Shown here piece after piece: positions 25,434 through 38,596 of a stretch of 64,000 nt of DNA. The DNA comes from Typha latifolia. Taxonomy: Eukaryota; Streptophyta; Magnoliopsida; Poales; Typhaceae. The notes under the pieces were generated by a model. It worked only from the letters and a program-made list of their open reading frames with translations. It ran no database searches and was not told where the DNA came from. Made by a program: the position numbers and the translations under genes. Numbering within the stretch: position 1 is the first letter of the stretch; every line of letters starts with the position of its first letter. The stretch spans positions 15,241,501-15,305,500 of the forward strand of contig CM034102.1 of NCBI GenBank assembly GCA_019914945.1, given 5' to 3'.

Positions 25434-26821
25434 GCTGTGTAGCAGTTTATTATCAATATCTCATGCACTTGAAAAGAATCATTTGTTCATCGATGTTAAA
25501 CAATTCCGCATAATTGCAAAGATTCAACAATGTATACTAAGCTTTCAAAAGTTCTAGTTTAGATTGAAAAATAAAATTTCTGGGGCTCAGGTGGAGTTCA
25601 ATTTGGTTAATCCAGAGCTCATTGCTTTGTTTCATCAGAAAATTCCTGATACAAAACAGAACAAAGAAAAGCTAGTATAATAAGTTAAAGGGAAGAAAAG
25701 TGCAGTTGTAGTGGAAGCGTTTGGAGGAATATATCTACAATAATCCCCACAAAGGAAAAGGTGGTGTAGACTGGAGAATTGGAGATGGAGATCCATAGAG
25801 CTACCCCACCAAATTATTCTCCAATCACTTCGCATAGATATTTTATATCTTTTTACAGTGACGGAACGTTAAAGCCGAAAAAATTCTAGGGTGCTATTTG
25901 TGAATGGCAGAAATGCATGATAATAGTACGTGGGAGTTGTTTGGATAGGAGGCACTGGAATCCGTTGCATCTTCAAGTTTCTGGGAAATTAATTATTGGA
26001 TCTACCAGTACTTGTGTACAGAAAGATGATTAAAAACCAAAAGAGAGAAGAGTAGCCGAAGAGCAAATAGTAAAAAAAAAAAGCAACCCACCTCGAGATT
26101 CGTGCCCCTCGAGTTTGGCGTTTTTACGCACGAATCCCGCGTGCCGAGTCGTATGCCAGGGGTGTTACGATATATGCCAGAGTGGCCCAGTTGTGGTGTG
26201 ATGGAACTTTATGCTAATGTGAAAGGAAATGATACACTGTGGCAAAATTTTCTCGTATGTCTAATGGTGAAATAATGAACCACCCATGTCTTCTTTTTTT
26301 TTTTTTTTTTTAATTATTTTAGCTAAATTGTCCTGAAAACCATCTAATTGTTTTTTTTTTCTTTTTTAAGAAGAAAGGCGTTGATCTAGAATCTAGTCTG
26401 CTTGTGTTAACCAGATCGTTACATCGATTGATAAAAAAAAAATTGTAAGTAGGAGGTGATTTGAAATTTTATTTTTCCCCACTATAGCCGCTCCCGTCGC
26501 TTTACCAAAAGAACATCTTAGAGAGGAAATAATTTTATTTCTATCCAAATTTAGTTGATGCATTCCCTTTTGGCATTTCCTTCTTTCCTTAAACCCAGAC
26601 AGACAGAGAGAGAGAGAGAGGTTAGCCCACACTCACAGCTACAAGTCTCTTGCCTCTATTCTGCTATGCGATAGAAGAGGAAGAAAGGGGGGTAGCAAAA
26701 GTTTGATCCTTTAATGGGTGTCTCTCTCCATCTCATCGTCTGACCGGCCAACCAAGTAGCGAATCTTACAATCTTTTGCTCTCTTGGGTGTTCGCCATTA
26801 GTCCTTGTGTTCCAGTGAAGA
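25434..26821. other. Intergenic region between kinase and NHL genes
   Basis: Mostly AT-rich with T runs (26287-26310, 26350-26370). A short GC-rich island at about 26085-26200 can fold into a hairpin. A GA run (26605-26622) lies in the likely promoter or leader of the NHL gene. No gene seen. Confidence 0.5.
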
Positions 26822-29800
26822 ATGGAGACGAAAAAAGGAGTAGCTGTTCTGCTCCTAATGGCCATTTTGCTTCATGGCGTCTGCCTCGTTTCTGCCGCTT
26901 CTCCAGCAAGTGGGTACCTCCTCCTGCTTCGTCTTTTCCCTGCATTCCTCTGTTTGAGTCTTGTTTGGGCTCAACCTATTTGTTTTCCTGTAGGAATAGC
27001 AAGTGGGTTCTTATCCAATGTGCTTTCTGCTCTCTTCAAGTGGCTGTGGTCGCTGAAATCTACCACGAAGACTGGTTTGGCTTCTTTGATCGCTATTTCT
27101 TGCAGTTTTCTTCATGCCGAGTGATTTGGTCATTGAGTTAGTTTGCAATTGCAGCGATTTCTGCGCGACCCATGATGAAATTTGAGGGTGGGTATACTGT
27201 GGAGACGGTGTTCGATGGGAGTAAGCTTGGAATCGAGCCTTATTCTGTGGAGGTGACTCCAAGTGGGGAGCTTCTAGTTTTGGATTCGGAGAACAGTAAT
27301 ATCTATAAGATTTCTCTGCCATTGTCCAAATGTGAGTTGCTTTCTCAATATAAATCCTATTAAAATTTTCCGAAATCTGCAATAATAGTTCAACTTACTT
27401 GTAAGCTGGCATATTTCTTGTTTGATCTTAGTTAGGGTAGAAGTGCAATCTATTGATGATCGTGTAGTGATACTGTTTCTTTAGTGAGTTGCTACTCTAG
27501 CACCAGGGCATTGTTTCCTGAGGTAGATTATATATATATATATAGCTGTTCACCTTTTAGACCTGGTTTACCTAGGGTAAGGTACTAACGTTTAGTGCTT
27601 TCTTTCATTTTTCTTTTTCCTATATTTTGTTCTTTCTAATATTTTGAGTGGATGCTATTTCCTAAGATTCTAAGCTTCAAATCATCATATTGTGTCTCAC
27701 TAGTTTCTTATAGCATTTGTTTTGCATAACAAATTATGTGTAACTATCTAGAATCAGTGATTTTAGAGTTCAAAACATCATTTTAGCATCATCAAATTTT
27801 TTTTTCTCTTCATTTTCCTTTGTCTTTAAAGTCAGGTAATTCATCCCTTGTGCTTCCTTTCCATCCTCTGTTTTTCTTTCTTTCCATCTTTTTTGCTTCC
27901 TATTAATTAATTCCCATAGCATATGCCATATGGTTCCATCCTCTATTATTTGAGCAATACAACTCCTTTCTCTTAAGAATTCAAACTTTGCCGACTTTGG
28001 AGCTTCATCGTACTTTGCTAACTTAATCTACTACAGGTATATTATTTCTCATTTATTATGCCTACTTTGTTTATCTCTATTACTTCCATTAATTTTATCT
28101 GGATTCTGGAAGCTCTTGTAGGCTTCAACCTTTTTTTTCCCTAAGTCATTGCAAAATAAAGTTTTCTGGATCTTAATTGAGTTTCTCTGGTTAAACCCAT
28201 ATATTATCTAACTATTTATAAAATTGCAGACAACAGGCCTAAGCTTGTTGCTGGTTCACTGGAAGGGTATGCTGGTCATGTAGATGGAAAGCCACGAGAA
28301 GCAAGGATGAACCATCCAATGGGATTTTCAGTGGATGATGGAGGGAATATCTATGTCGCAGACACTATGAACATGGCAATTAGGAAAATCAGTGATGCAG
28401 GTAAACTAAAACTGAAAAGCTCTGATATATACCGCATAGGGCCCGGTTTGCTTCTTTGGCACTTGTGCAAGTATCCCTCTAGGATTGAGTGGCATGCAAC
28501 TCATCAAAGTGTTCCTTCTGGTGTTTCATTAGATTTGCTTATTTCTATTTCCAGAAAAAGAGTAAATTTGTTTCTATTTCAGCTTGGGTGTGATCGAACT
28601 ATCAGTCTCTGAATTGGGCATTCAATAACATAAATGTAGAATGGGAAACAACAAGCAATACTATGATGTTGGTTTTAACTTTTGCTTTTTTGTCTAGGTG
28701 TTACGACAATTGCAGGAGGAAAATGGAACGGAGGAAGTCACGTAGATGGGCCAAGTGAAAACGCAAAGTTTTCTACTGATTTTGAAGTTGTTTACATTAG
28801 TAGTAGCTGCTCTCTTCTGGTCATAGACAGAGGAAACCATGCAATCCGGGAGATCCAGCTTCATATTGATGACTGTGGATACCAATATGAAAACAGTTTT
28901 CCTTTAGGTGTCAATGAGTTCATTTATAGAATCATTTTGCTTCTTCTGTTCTGCTTGTCTTAGACTTTAGGAAACTTCACGGCAGCCAGAATATGGTATT
29001 ACAGACCTTTATGCCTTTACTTAAATAGTACCTCTTAATCTCATTGGTAAAATGCCTGCAGGAATTGCTGTGCTTCTTGTTGCTGGGTTCATTGGTTACA
29101 TGCTTGCTTTGCTCCAACGCAAAGTTGGTCTAATGTTCTTATCCACAAATGTAAGTAATATCTTTCCCCTTGTACTGAGGATTGTGAATGGAAGAGTAAA
29201 GAGTTGGCAGCTTTTGTCATTTAGAGCTAACTAAAGTCCGACATTAAGTATTAAGCTTGTCTTTCATCTGGCTTGATTGCGTTGCTTGAAGAGGCTGTTA
29301 CTGCTTTCATAGTGGCGGTGAGAGACCAAAATTAATGAGACAAAATCTTGTCAGTTTGCATCAACTCTCTCCTTTTCAAATTTATGCAAGAAAAGTTCCA
29401 TTTGGCCTCAGGGAGCTGTGAACAGCAAGGAGAAAACTTAGTACTGTGGTCCTCGGTATTCACATGTAAAATCTTCGAAAAAAGAAAATTGCATATATAA
29501 ACATCCATTAAATATAATTCTAGTGAAGCACAGTTAGTAATGGTAATTAAGTGGAAACTTTATTCTCTTTTACAGTTATTTACTTCTCATCATGCTCTTT
29601 TGAAATATATAAGGCACATTTAGTCTTATTGTATTGGAAATTCTCTTACAGGAATCTCAAACTCATGCAAAACCAAGCATGCCACCTTACCAGAAGCCAT
29701 TGAGATCATCTCTGAGGCCACCACTAATCCCAGCCGAGGATGAGGCAGCAAAGCAAGAAGACGAAGGCTTTTTCACCTCAGTGGCAAATCTCTTTGGTGG

Positions 29801-30290
29801 AGCTAGATCATCTATAGTGGAAATCTTTTGTGCAATATTTTCTAGTTCCAGAAAGAAACCACCTGTGAACCAGTATCAGCAGCACCAACGAAGTGCAAAC
29901 TCTTGGCCAATGCAAGAAACATTTGTCATACCAGATGACGAGCAGCCACCGCCACCAGAGACGAGAACTCCTACCCCACGTAAGACCTATGCCTTCATGT
30001 CAAAAGAACCAGAAGTAATCCAAAATCTCCGGCATGGACTCCATTACAATGGGTGGGATGGAAAGCGTCAGCAGCACCTGCAGCAACATCGGCAGTACTC
30101 TTCAGGACCACAAACTTATTATGAGAAGAGTTGTGAAACAACTAATGAGATTGTCTTTGGAGCAGTTCAAGAGATGGACAAGGAGCTGCGCAGAGTTGAG
30201 ATTAAGGCTGTAAACTATGAAGATCCTATCCATCAGCAGTATGGCTTGCGTAATAGGAACAATTACTATGATGACCGCTATACATTTTAG
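26822..30290 (+). CDS. NHL-repeat membrane protein, 484 aa
   Basis: Seven exons: 26822-26909, 26994-27074, 27155-27331, 28230-28400, 28698-28907, 29062-29150 and 29652-30290; 1455 nt in phase. Residues 1-26 are a signal peptide (METKKGVAVLLLMAILLHGV). NHL-type beta-propeller repeats follow, with the typical phrases YSVEVTPSGELLVLDSENSN, MNHPMGFSVDDGGNIYVADT and SLLVIDRGNHAIREIQL. A transmembrane helix lies near 243-260 (GIAVLLVAGFIGYMLALL). The last exon encodes a basic, Pro/Gln-rich tail of about 210 residues that should face the cytosol. Plant proteins of this layout are annotated as NHL domain-containing; the ligand and function are not known to me. Its 3' end converges with RDR2 (897 bp apart). 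Confidence 0.92.
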
Positions 30291-31187
30291 AGACTTTTTT
30301 TTTTCTCCTATATGATAAATTTTCTCGGTAACCTTTTATCCTAGTGCTTGTCTGTACAAATGACTTGAGTAACGTAATTTCTGGCTGCTTAAAATGAAAG
30401 GCAGAAAGGAGCTTTATCCATGGCTTTTTAAGAGGACTTTTTAATGTCTATTGCAAATATTTGTTGACGTGCGGTAACTGACAAATAGAGTGAACTTGCT
30501 CATCTTATGTTGTCCCTACTATGTAAGTTGATAAATCAAACGCAATTTTTTTTCCTTCTTTTCTTGAGAGTATAAAGAAAACTATTAAGACCCTGTCAAA
30601 GCAAGAAGTTCCTGATCTAGAAGAGTAGAATCCTGCCAGACCTATATGGCATTCAAAAGGAGTTTGAAAAAAATAACCCATTTAATTTCATTCCATTTCT
30701 CAAGATATTTATTGGCAAGTTAACTGGATGCGGTTTTATGTACAACTCGGTCGAATTCGCTTGATGTAAGCTCTTTATATCCGAAGCTTCAAATTTGATC
30801 CAATCCCTGATTCGTTACTGGGTGTGTATTGCACCTTTCCAGTTTTAAGGGCAAACTGGAACAGAGGTGGCGGGATTGCTATACACTAACACCAGTATAT
30901 GAAGGGTTGCTTTTCTCGCTTTCAATTATGACCAGCACTGATTAGCTGATAGCATTGCAAAATCAAGTCTACCAACAACACCCAAATATCAAATCTTTCA
31001 GTCGGGCAATTTGGATGCATAAACAATAGTGAGTTTTTCTGTTAGTGGAGAATATGCAACCATGATTGTGCATCACAAGGCTACTTTACAGGTCTAAGAT
31101 GACCATTCAGTTTGTAAACTTTACAACGATTTACCGATTTAGCAAAACACGCTATTTACAGAAGATAACTTTGTCATCTTGCAATCT
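30291..31187. other. Intergenic space between convergent NHL and RDR2 genes
   Basis: Carries both 3' untranslated regions. No open frame or RNA gene that I can support. Confidence 0.55.
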
Positions 31188-34100
31188 TCAGATGGCATTG
31201 GCATTGGAAGTGCCTCCTCCTGTTTCCCTTCTGTGATGTTTTGATGCTTTTATGCTGAGAAGGACATCACTGTTTATCCAAGGAAAGCTCAAGAATTGTT
31301 TTTTGGTACTATCGTTCGGATTGTAGGTCACATGATACCATGCAGATGCCATCCTTGATGACTCACTGTCCATACAGCAACCCTTGAACCACTCTTCAAC
31401 CTCCTTTTGCAAGCTCCTAACTCCGACTAAGATTCGGTCCTTCATTTCTCCATATCTCTTCTTATCCCTCTGCAAGTACAGTGATCGGTTGCGCAAATTA
31501 CCTGTCAGTATCTCATCTTCATGCTCAGCGCCGTAGTAGTTCATCAGCGATGTCAGCTTCTCAGAGTATTGACTATAGAACTCTTCTGCAGCTTCAAGAA
31601 AAGCCTCAAAACCTTCAACTTCAAGATCATGGTCGTACACAGATTGAGGGGGTCTTTCAAAACACAAGGTGTCAGAATTTGGGCTCTCAACATGACTGGA
31701 TGCTGCTCTATATAGTTTCCCCAGAACTCCCTTAGAAGGGTACATGGGCCTATCCCATCTTTCCATGAAATCAGGAAACTCTTTTGGTCTGAGTATTCTA
31801 GGCATTTCTGCCGGAGCTCCTGTTTTGGCAAAATCAACAGCCATAGAATGAAGATTTGCCAACTCCAGGCATTTAGGATTACGGGCTTTGTTTGGTTCAC
31901 TATCTGCATAAACCAAGTGTGTGGTTGATATGACACCAAGGGTGTCGTTAATCATGTATTCAACAAAAAATTTATGAATTTCCTGCAGTGTAGAACATGA
32001 TTAGGAAGACTGAGAGATATTTTGCAAACATAAATCAGGCAAGAAAATTTTCTATTTTTCAGAGGTCTCTACAGAAACGGTATCCTTTACAATATCAATA
32101 TGACAAAAGTAAATGAAAATACTAAACATCATACTAGAAGTCAAGAACTCATCCATCAAACTATTATAATTGTTGTGCCATTACGAAGTAACTCAAATAA
32201 AAGAACTTAAAGGCAAGTGTTATATGCTTATAATAGCATGCACTAAAGCATAACCCTAACATGCTGTTGCTCAAAAGATTAAGAAGAAAATCAGATAGCA
32301 CGCACTAAAGCATAACCTAATGCTGTTGCTCAAAAGATTAAGAAGAAAAATAGAAATTACAAAATCATTTTCTTACTTGGTCCTAGTATTGCAAGATGAC
32401 AGCCTGTTAGGGCTTTCTTAACTCCAACCTCAATCTCAATTACAAAAACCTTAAGAGTAATACGAAGTGAAAGACACAAGTAAACATGAAAGAAGAATGG
32501 TCATCAAGAATTATTTGAGTGGCAATATGCTTGTCAAAAGCCAAGTTAGCTATAAGTAATCAAGGTCATTTCAGCTTACAGCAAGATCTTTGTCCAATAA
32601 TATAACATGTTTACAATAATATAAATACCAAGTAGTCTGGTATGAGTATCTTATGACTTTGTATGCACAGAATTTTGCAAAGTTGGTGGCATCAAACTGT
32701 GTTCTATACCCTTCATACTTCCAACATCATGTATATAAGGTTTTGCAAGTTTCTATCTCATAAAAAAAAAATTCTAGGCCACTTTGCAATATCAAAATTA
32801 ACTATATATGAATCTAAAAGGCAAAGGGGCACAGAGTGCAAATAGACAAAAGATCCAAATTAAACATGCCTCCAGTGTAACATCATGATCCATAATGCGT
32901 GGCCTTCTTGCAGTATAGTCCATTGGTGTATCAGCCTTCTCTGGAATAAGTTTTTCATCCCAGCAAATAAAATAGAGGTCACCATCCAAATCTCCACCAG
33001 AACATTCATTTGGATGAGGCCTGCATGTACCAACGACTGAAAAATAGTAAGCTTGCAACTTGAAGTCCATAAGAAGTGAATGCTGCTATACTAAAGACAT
33101 TGACGATCGACACACCAAAATTCTCAATAGACGAATATACAAGTTGACCTGTTTATACACTGTCCTCTCATGTATGATGTAATATATTACTTCCCACAAC
33201 ATGAGCCATGCCAGCCTGCAATTGGCGTGGTATAAGCATTCAGACACTCGAACATTCCAAATATTCCAAAAATAGTTGTGATCATTCCAGGTTTCATGGA
33301 TATTAACTTTTTGATGTATATAATTCATTTGCTAAGAAAGAATTCTCTGAATCTAAAAGGATTGGAAATATCTAGATGCAGCCAGGATAATCCAGGTTGA
33401 GGATCTAAACAATTGAACTCATATACAGAAACATAAGAAAAGAACATTGAATACCTTTTTCTCTCGGTTTATTTTTCCTCCCAACAATTCTTAGAAAATT
33501 AATTAGCTTTCTTTCTTCCCACACAACATTGTGTTCCTTTCTTTTGGAATGTCCAGTGTCAACAAAAAGCTAGACGGGAAGTGGGACTTCCCTTGAATTC
33601 AAATATTAAATTTTATAGAACCTGGAAGATGGAGTGAGGATACATTATCCATTTCTCTAGTCACAATCCCAACTTTTATGCTTCTTGAGTTCTTGCTACT
33701 CTAAGTTTGTGGTTTAAGCAATTCAGACTACCACCTCAACGTAATTAATAATGACCGTAATCGATGAGATTGTTCCATTAGTTCTACGATTTATAGAGGA
33801 TTAAAGAAACTTCACGAGACTATACCTTTCGCCTTTCTGAGGGAAGATGATGCAATCGACCAGACCCATATCATCCAATTGAAGGTCATAAACAGCTTCG
33901 AGTACTCTAATATCGCCAGGATGGAGGCAGGGATTTTTGGTGACCACCACCTTTCCAACAATCACTGCTGTTGTTTGGTCAACTTTTCGAAAGAAAGCTT
34001 GATTTTTATCCTCTAGCTCTTCTTTGGTCATTGTTATTCTGATATATACTTGACCATAGTTCAATTTACCTATTTCATCCAAACACCCAATGAGAACTCT

Positions 34101-37100
34101 GCCTTTTGGAACAAAGATTCGGCATCTACTTCTTATATCAGATAACTGATACTCTCGTTGTGCTTTAAGCAACATTGATAAGTAGGGCTCCGAACAGGGT
34201 TCATAGCCTTGCATCAACATTTTTGCAGCAATTCTATTTTCTGCTCCCGTCATCCTTTCCAAGACTGTCAAAGCAAATTCTTTGTTTGTCAGCATTTCGT
34301 CTAAAGCATGCATGTGATTTCGCTGCATAGACTCAAATATTTCATCCTCTATCCCTAATGTTGATAGGAGTGAAATGATTTCACGATTCAGAAAGCATGG
34401 CTGATAATCACTCCACTTAGTGATGTTGAGCATTGTGCTGTTTGATTCAAATTTTTTCATACTAGGACGCAAAGAAAGCTTCTGAAAGGAGGTTCGGTCA
34501 ACAGCAATTACTCCTTTGTAACCGCCATACCTTATTTGAAAAGCTGAAGGAATATGAATTAATCCACATTTCTGAGCAACTTGTCTGGCAAGTGCTAAAG
34601 AAATTTTACCAATGCCATCTGAAAAGTTATATTTCTTGCCCTCAGTAATGACTTCAATATCTGGAATGATCCTGACATCCCGAGGAGGGACATCTAGTGA
34701 CGGCAAAGAGGAGCTGAATAGTTGACCCATTCTTGCAGCACATTTAGACACGGAATGAATTTCATTGAATTTACCCATCCACTCTCTGATGCCCTCTGCA
34801 GTCACGGTATCATTAGAAGCAAACATCCAAATAGAACTTGAACGAAGTTGACTTGCTGAAAATGCCAAAAACTCAAATTTTTTTGAGCCAATGGATATCC
34901 CATCTCTCAGAATAGATAGTATACGACTGTATATTCCTGTTTTATAAGGTTTAGAAAATACTCCTTGTTCTGTTCTAGCTGAAAGTGCGTCAGACGGAAG
35001 CTTGCTCCAATCTTCATCAACAAAAGAAACCCTAATAAAGTCAGAAGCATATGCAGAATAATGTTGAACAACATAATTTGATGTTTCAAGTTCCGGGCCC
35101 AAGAAGTAAACTTTTGATGGAGTAATAAGAACTCTATGACAACTCATTAAGTTTTCTGGATAAGTGATTTTATTGGAAGACAAAGTATCTTGATTTTTCC
35201 TCATGTTGGCTAGCTGCTTTTCAATGAACAGAACAGGCTCATAGCAAGTTGATCCCAACTTGTGCATCTTTGAAAGGATTTTCATTGAAACATCTAAAGA
35301 TAGTCCACCCAGAATTTTAAACAGATCAGAGTCAACTTGCTTGGCACATAATTTTTGCATTTGTACAAGAGAATTGAGCTGAAAATGTATATCATACATC
35401 ACAGAATAATCGCTTAGGTAATCAACAACAGGAACTAGTTTTGAAGGACCACGTAGTTCCGCCGCCCAGATTTTTAAATCCCCTAGCTCTGCTGAAAATG
35501 GTAGGCTTTTCAGAATATTTGAACCTGATAATCCTTCTCCAAGTTTCAAACAAAGAGAATTAGACCTCCCAATAGAACTATTAAAAGAAAAATCTGGTGT
35601 GCGAACCCAAACAAACTCGAAGTCTTCTTTATAGGCATGGTAGCGATCACTTTTAAATTTTGAAGTGATAGTAGGCCCAGAAACTCCACAATAGATTCTT
35701 GGAGCATACTTGATCTGGATCATTATAGGTGAAGTAAGGCATAATCAGATCTATAGTAGAACAAAAGAAAATACAGTAAACACAATAAGTAATATAATAG
35801 ACATGCAAGACAAGTCATATCAAATTCTCTCCTTTAGTCAGTATACACTTCTATTGTCATAAATTTTTACACCAATGAGTATCTACAGCAGAACTATGAA
35901 CCAGACATTTAGTAGTAGTCCCTTTGTTAGAATTTGAGATACAGATCCAGAATTAATATAATTTCTGTTCAAAAATCTCAAAAAAAAAAATTTGTTAGTC
36001 CATCACTTATCTTGATCAGCTACGCACTTGCTTACACAAGCATTGAGCTCAATTTTCACTTACATGCATGAAACATGCGGCTACTACTGATCACAATAAT
36101 TGCAAAAGATAGTATTAAACCACGGTCAAAAGGACAACAAAAGGAACAATATTTGTAGCACTTAGCTCTATTGAGATTAACTAAAACTGGAAATTTCTAA
36201 ATATAGAATAGATAAAGCAGAAAACTAACAAAAGGCATGCAAAGTTATAACAAAACAGCATGCAAAGGTTACAGCTAAAAGTCAAATGCAAAATTATAAT
36301 AATCCAACTTGTGGTTGCTCAGTTTATAGTGGCCCCTTTGCTCTATAAATATCATTTCCCTTATCTTAATCAGCTATACACCTGCTTACACAATACACAA
36401 GTACCAAATAAAAATGTTTGTTCAAACCTATGAAACTTGTGGCATAATCCTGAACTCAAACAATTGTGCGAGATGGCATGCAATAACTATCACAATGGAA
36501 CAAGACGTACGGTATCTATAGCAATTAAGTGTATTGAGAGTACCGAAAGCTGAGACGTTCCCAACTAAACTTAAACTAAATGCACGAGAAAGTACAATAA
36601 AACAGAATCAAAGTCTCAACCTGAAATAAGATGGCGTTCGATTCCCCTCCATTTAGCCTACAACCAGAGGTAGCAAAGATATCCCCAAACATGATCTCGA
36701 GCTTATACTCCTTTCCACCATCCTCCAAGAAAAGATTCAACCTTCTCCTCTCGGGCATGATCTCCGCCCTCACGCCACTCCAAGATCCGAAAACCTCCAT
36801 CGACCGCTCCCCAACGAGGTCCCCGGAGAGGAGAACCGCTTCCTCCACGCGATTCCTCGCGTCGGATGCCCTCGCGACGATATCGTCGTTGGATCGCGAC
36901 ACAGCGAGGTGCGCGCGTTGGAATGCGGGGATGCGGTTCTCCTCCGCGAGGCGTAGTGCGAGTTCCGCGGCAGCCGCGGAGTCGAACTGGACGCGGCCGA
37001 AGCCGCGGGACTTCCAGTTCCGGCGAGCGGTGGCGATCTCGCAGGCGAAGACGGAGCCCACGGCGGAGTCAAAGAATGCGAACAGCTCGGCGGCGATGGC

Positions 37101-37151
37101 GGACGGCGGGATGTTGGAGACGCGCACGGTAGCGCGGCCGGCACCGGCCAT
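31188..37151 (-). CDS. RDR2: RNA-dependent RNA polymerase 2 (RDR2), 1121 aa
   Basis: Makes double-stranded RNA from Pol IV transcripts for 24-nt siRNAs and RNA-directed DNA methylation (family knowledge). Four exons on the minus strand: 36621-37151, 33826-35714, 32870-33020 and 31188-31982; 3366 nt in phase. Exon 1 is GC-rich and encodes an RRM-like N-terminal domain (VRVSNIPPSAIAAELFAFFD). The catalytic core includes FSDGIGKIS, AFQIRYGGYKGV and the metal-binding signature DLDGD at 817-821 within SGGDLDGDLYFICWD. The C-terminal part (INDTLGVISTTHLVYADSEP, VDFAKTGAPAEMPRIL, ASAWYHVTYNPN, FLSFPWI) fits RDR2 better than RDR1. The third intron has a GC donor (GAG|gcatgt). A TATA-like tattttataaata (37211-37223, read on the minus strand) and GGCCCA lie just upstream. 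Length is normal. Confidence 0.95.
32235..32350. repeat. Tandem duplication of about 60 bp in RDR2 intron 3
   Basis: Unit 1 (32235-32296) and unit 2 (32297-32350) share gcactaaagcataacc and tgctgttgctcaaaagatta, and differ by small indels. Confidence 0.8.
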
Positions 37152-37468
37152 CGCAGGAGGAGGAGGAGAAGGGTTCTGGGTTTTAGATATTGGGCCTTAT
37201 TTCGTTGAGATATTTTATAAATAGCCCCCTACATGTTGGTTTATTACAAAACAAAAAGAATTAATTTCACGTCTTTACAATTTGCTCCTCTTTTTAATAG
37301 ATTATAAGCCCCTAAAACTAATCATAGCCCAGATACTATTTGACCAAGCTTTTGACCGATCTATTAGTACTGATAAAAATAAATACTCTTTTGTTACAGT
37401 TATCAAACTATTTATCAAAATATTGTAAACTATAAATGAATGTAAACTAGAAAGTTTTTTTTATGCAT

Positions 37469-37471
<3 letters not shown>

Positions 37472-37534
<63 letters not shown>
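37472..37534. repeat. (GT)n microsatellite
   Basis: Uninterrupted GT repeat of about 63 bp, just upstream of the TBP pseudogene. The open frame across it (Cys-Val repeats) is an artefact. Confidence 0.98.
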
Positions 37535-37536
<2 letters not shown>

Positions 37537-37651
37537 AGCCTGGGCTACGAGTTATCAATCATAGTGATCTGAGATGTGCATTCTCAAAGCACACATTATC
37601 TCTCTCTTCCTCTCAAAGTTTTGATGGTTCCATTGATGAATATTTACTCAG

Positions 37652-38596
37652 GTGTGCACAGGAGCCAAGAGCGAGGAGCAGTCAAAGTTGGCTGCAAGAA
37701 AGGTAAGATACTGTAAAAATGTGGCACCCTGGTAATGAGAATGTATAAACGCAATTTTTCAATAAAGTTCTCAACAATTTCTAGCCTTTTTTATTTCATA
37801 CTAACATGTTCCATGTTATGCAGTTTTCTCGTATTATCCAGAAGATTGGTTTTCCAATACAGTTTCTGGTACTGATATATTGACATGCTTGTGCACTTTT
37901 TTTAAATCTTTAATTCCGATTAATTAAGTTAATGAGACTTCACGATTCAGAATGTCGTTGCCTCCTGTGATATCAACTTTCCCATAAGGCTAGAGTCAAT
38001 GCAATGTCTCCACCAGACATTCTGCTCCGTAAGTTTTTCCATAATTAATTTAAGATTTTTTCGCTTGCCTTAGCATATTAACGCAAGTGTTCTACATATC
38101 TACTTCATTGATTCATGGATTTTGTATGGCGTGTGATTATTTTAGTATGAGCCGGAGCCCGGAGATCTTCCCTGGCCTCATCTACCGGATGAGGGATTCA
38201 AAGATCGTGCTTCTTGTCTTTGTTTCAGGATAGATAGTCATCACAGGATCCAAGGTGACTTGAACATATATACTTCTTAAGCAACTACTGCTGTCATCAA
38301 GTTCAAATTACAAATTTATTTGATCGTATTCTGATCCATTCTATTTGCTCAGTCAAGGGAGGACACTCACAAAGCTTTTGAGCAGATATACCCTGTGCTT
38401 TCAGAGTTCAAGAAAGTTCCTGCAAGAGGTAAACCTGTAGATATCGGATTAGCTAAGACTTATATTTTTGCTTCTAGTTTACATATTCTTTCTAATATCC
38501 CAACTCACGTTGATAGAGTTTGTTTCTCTGGCTTTGAGATTTTCTTCTTTTTTTCTTCTTCTCATACATCCATTGGAGTCCTTTGTGCAGCAATAG
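37652..38596 (+). pseudogene. TATA-binding protein (TBP) pseudogene, 5'-truncated, introns retained
   Basis: Exons match TBP in order. 37652-37702 encodes VCTGAKSEEQSKLAARK (intact). 37824-37868 encodes FSRIIQKIGFP (TBP has YARIIQKLGFP). 37936-38028 encodes [20 protein letters not shown] and ends FCS. 38146-38254 encodes [19 protein letters not shown] then LLVFVSG. About 38353-38415 encodes REDTHKAFEQIYPVLSEFKK. 38591-38596 (CAA TAG) could be the last exon. Damage: the exons for the N-terminal half are absent; the acceptor before 37936 is lost (tga|GAC); a 7-bp insertion (CCCGGAG) after YEPE shifts the frame; and Lys in FVSGKIVIT is replaced by TAG. Introns are kept, so it arose by DNA duplication, not reverse transcription. 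Confidence 0.9.

Noticed and set aside
26776..27141. Open frame of 121 codons overlapping the NHL gene start
   Set aside because: It reads through introns in the wrong frame; the signal-peptide frame at 26822 splices cleanly.
36631..37224. Plus-strand open frame of 197 codons
   Set aside because: It is the antisense shadow of GC-rich RDR2 exon 1, which has clear family similarity.
37476..37706. Open frame starting in Cys-Val repeats
   Set aside because: A translation of the GT microsatellite; only its last 17 codons are the TBP pseudogene exon.
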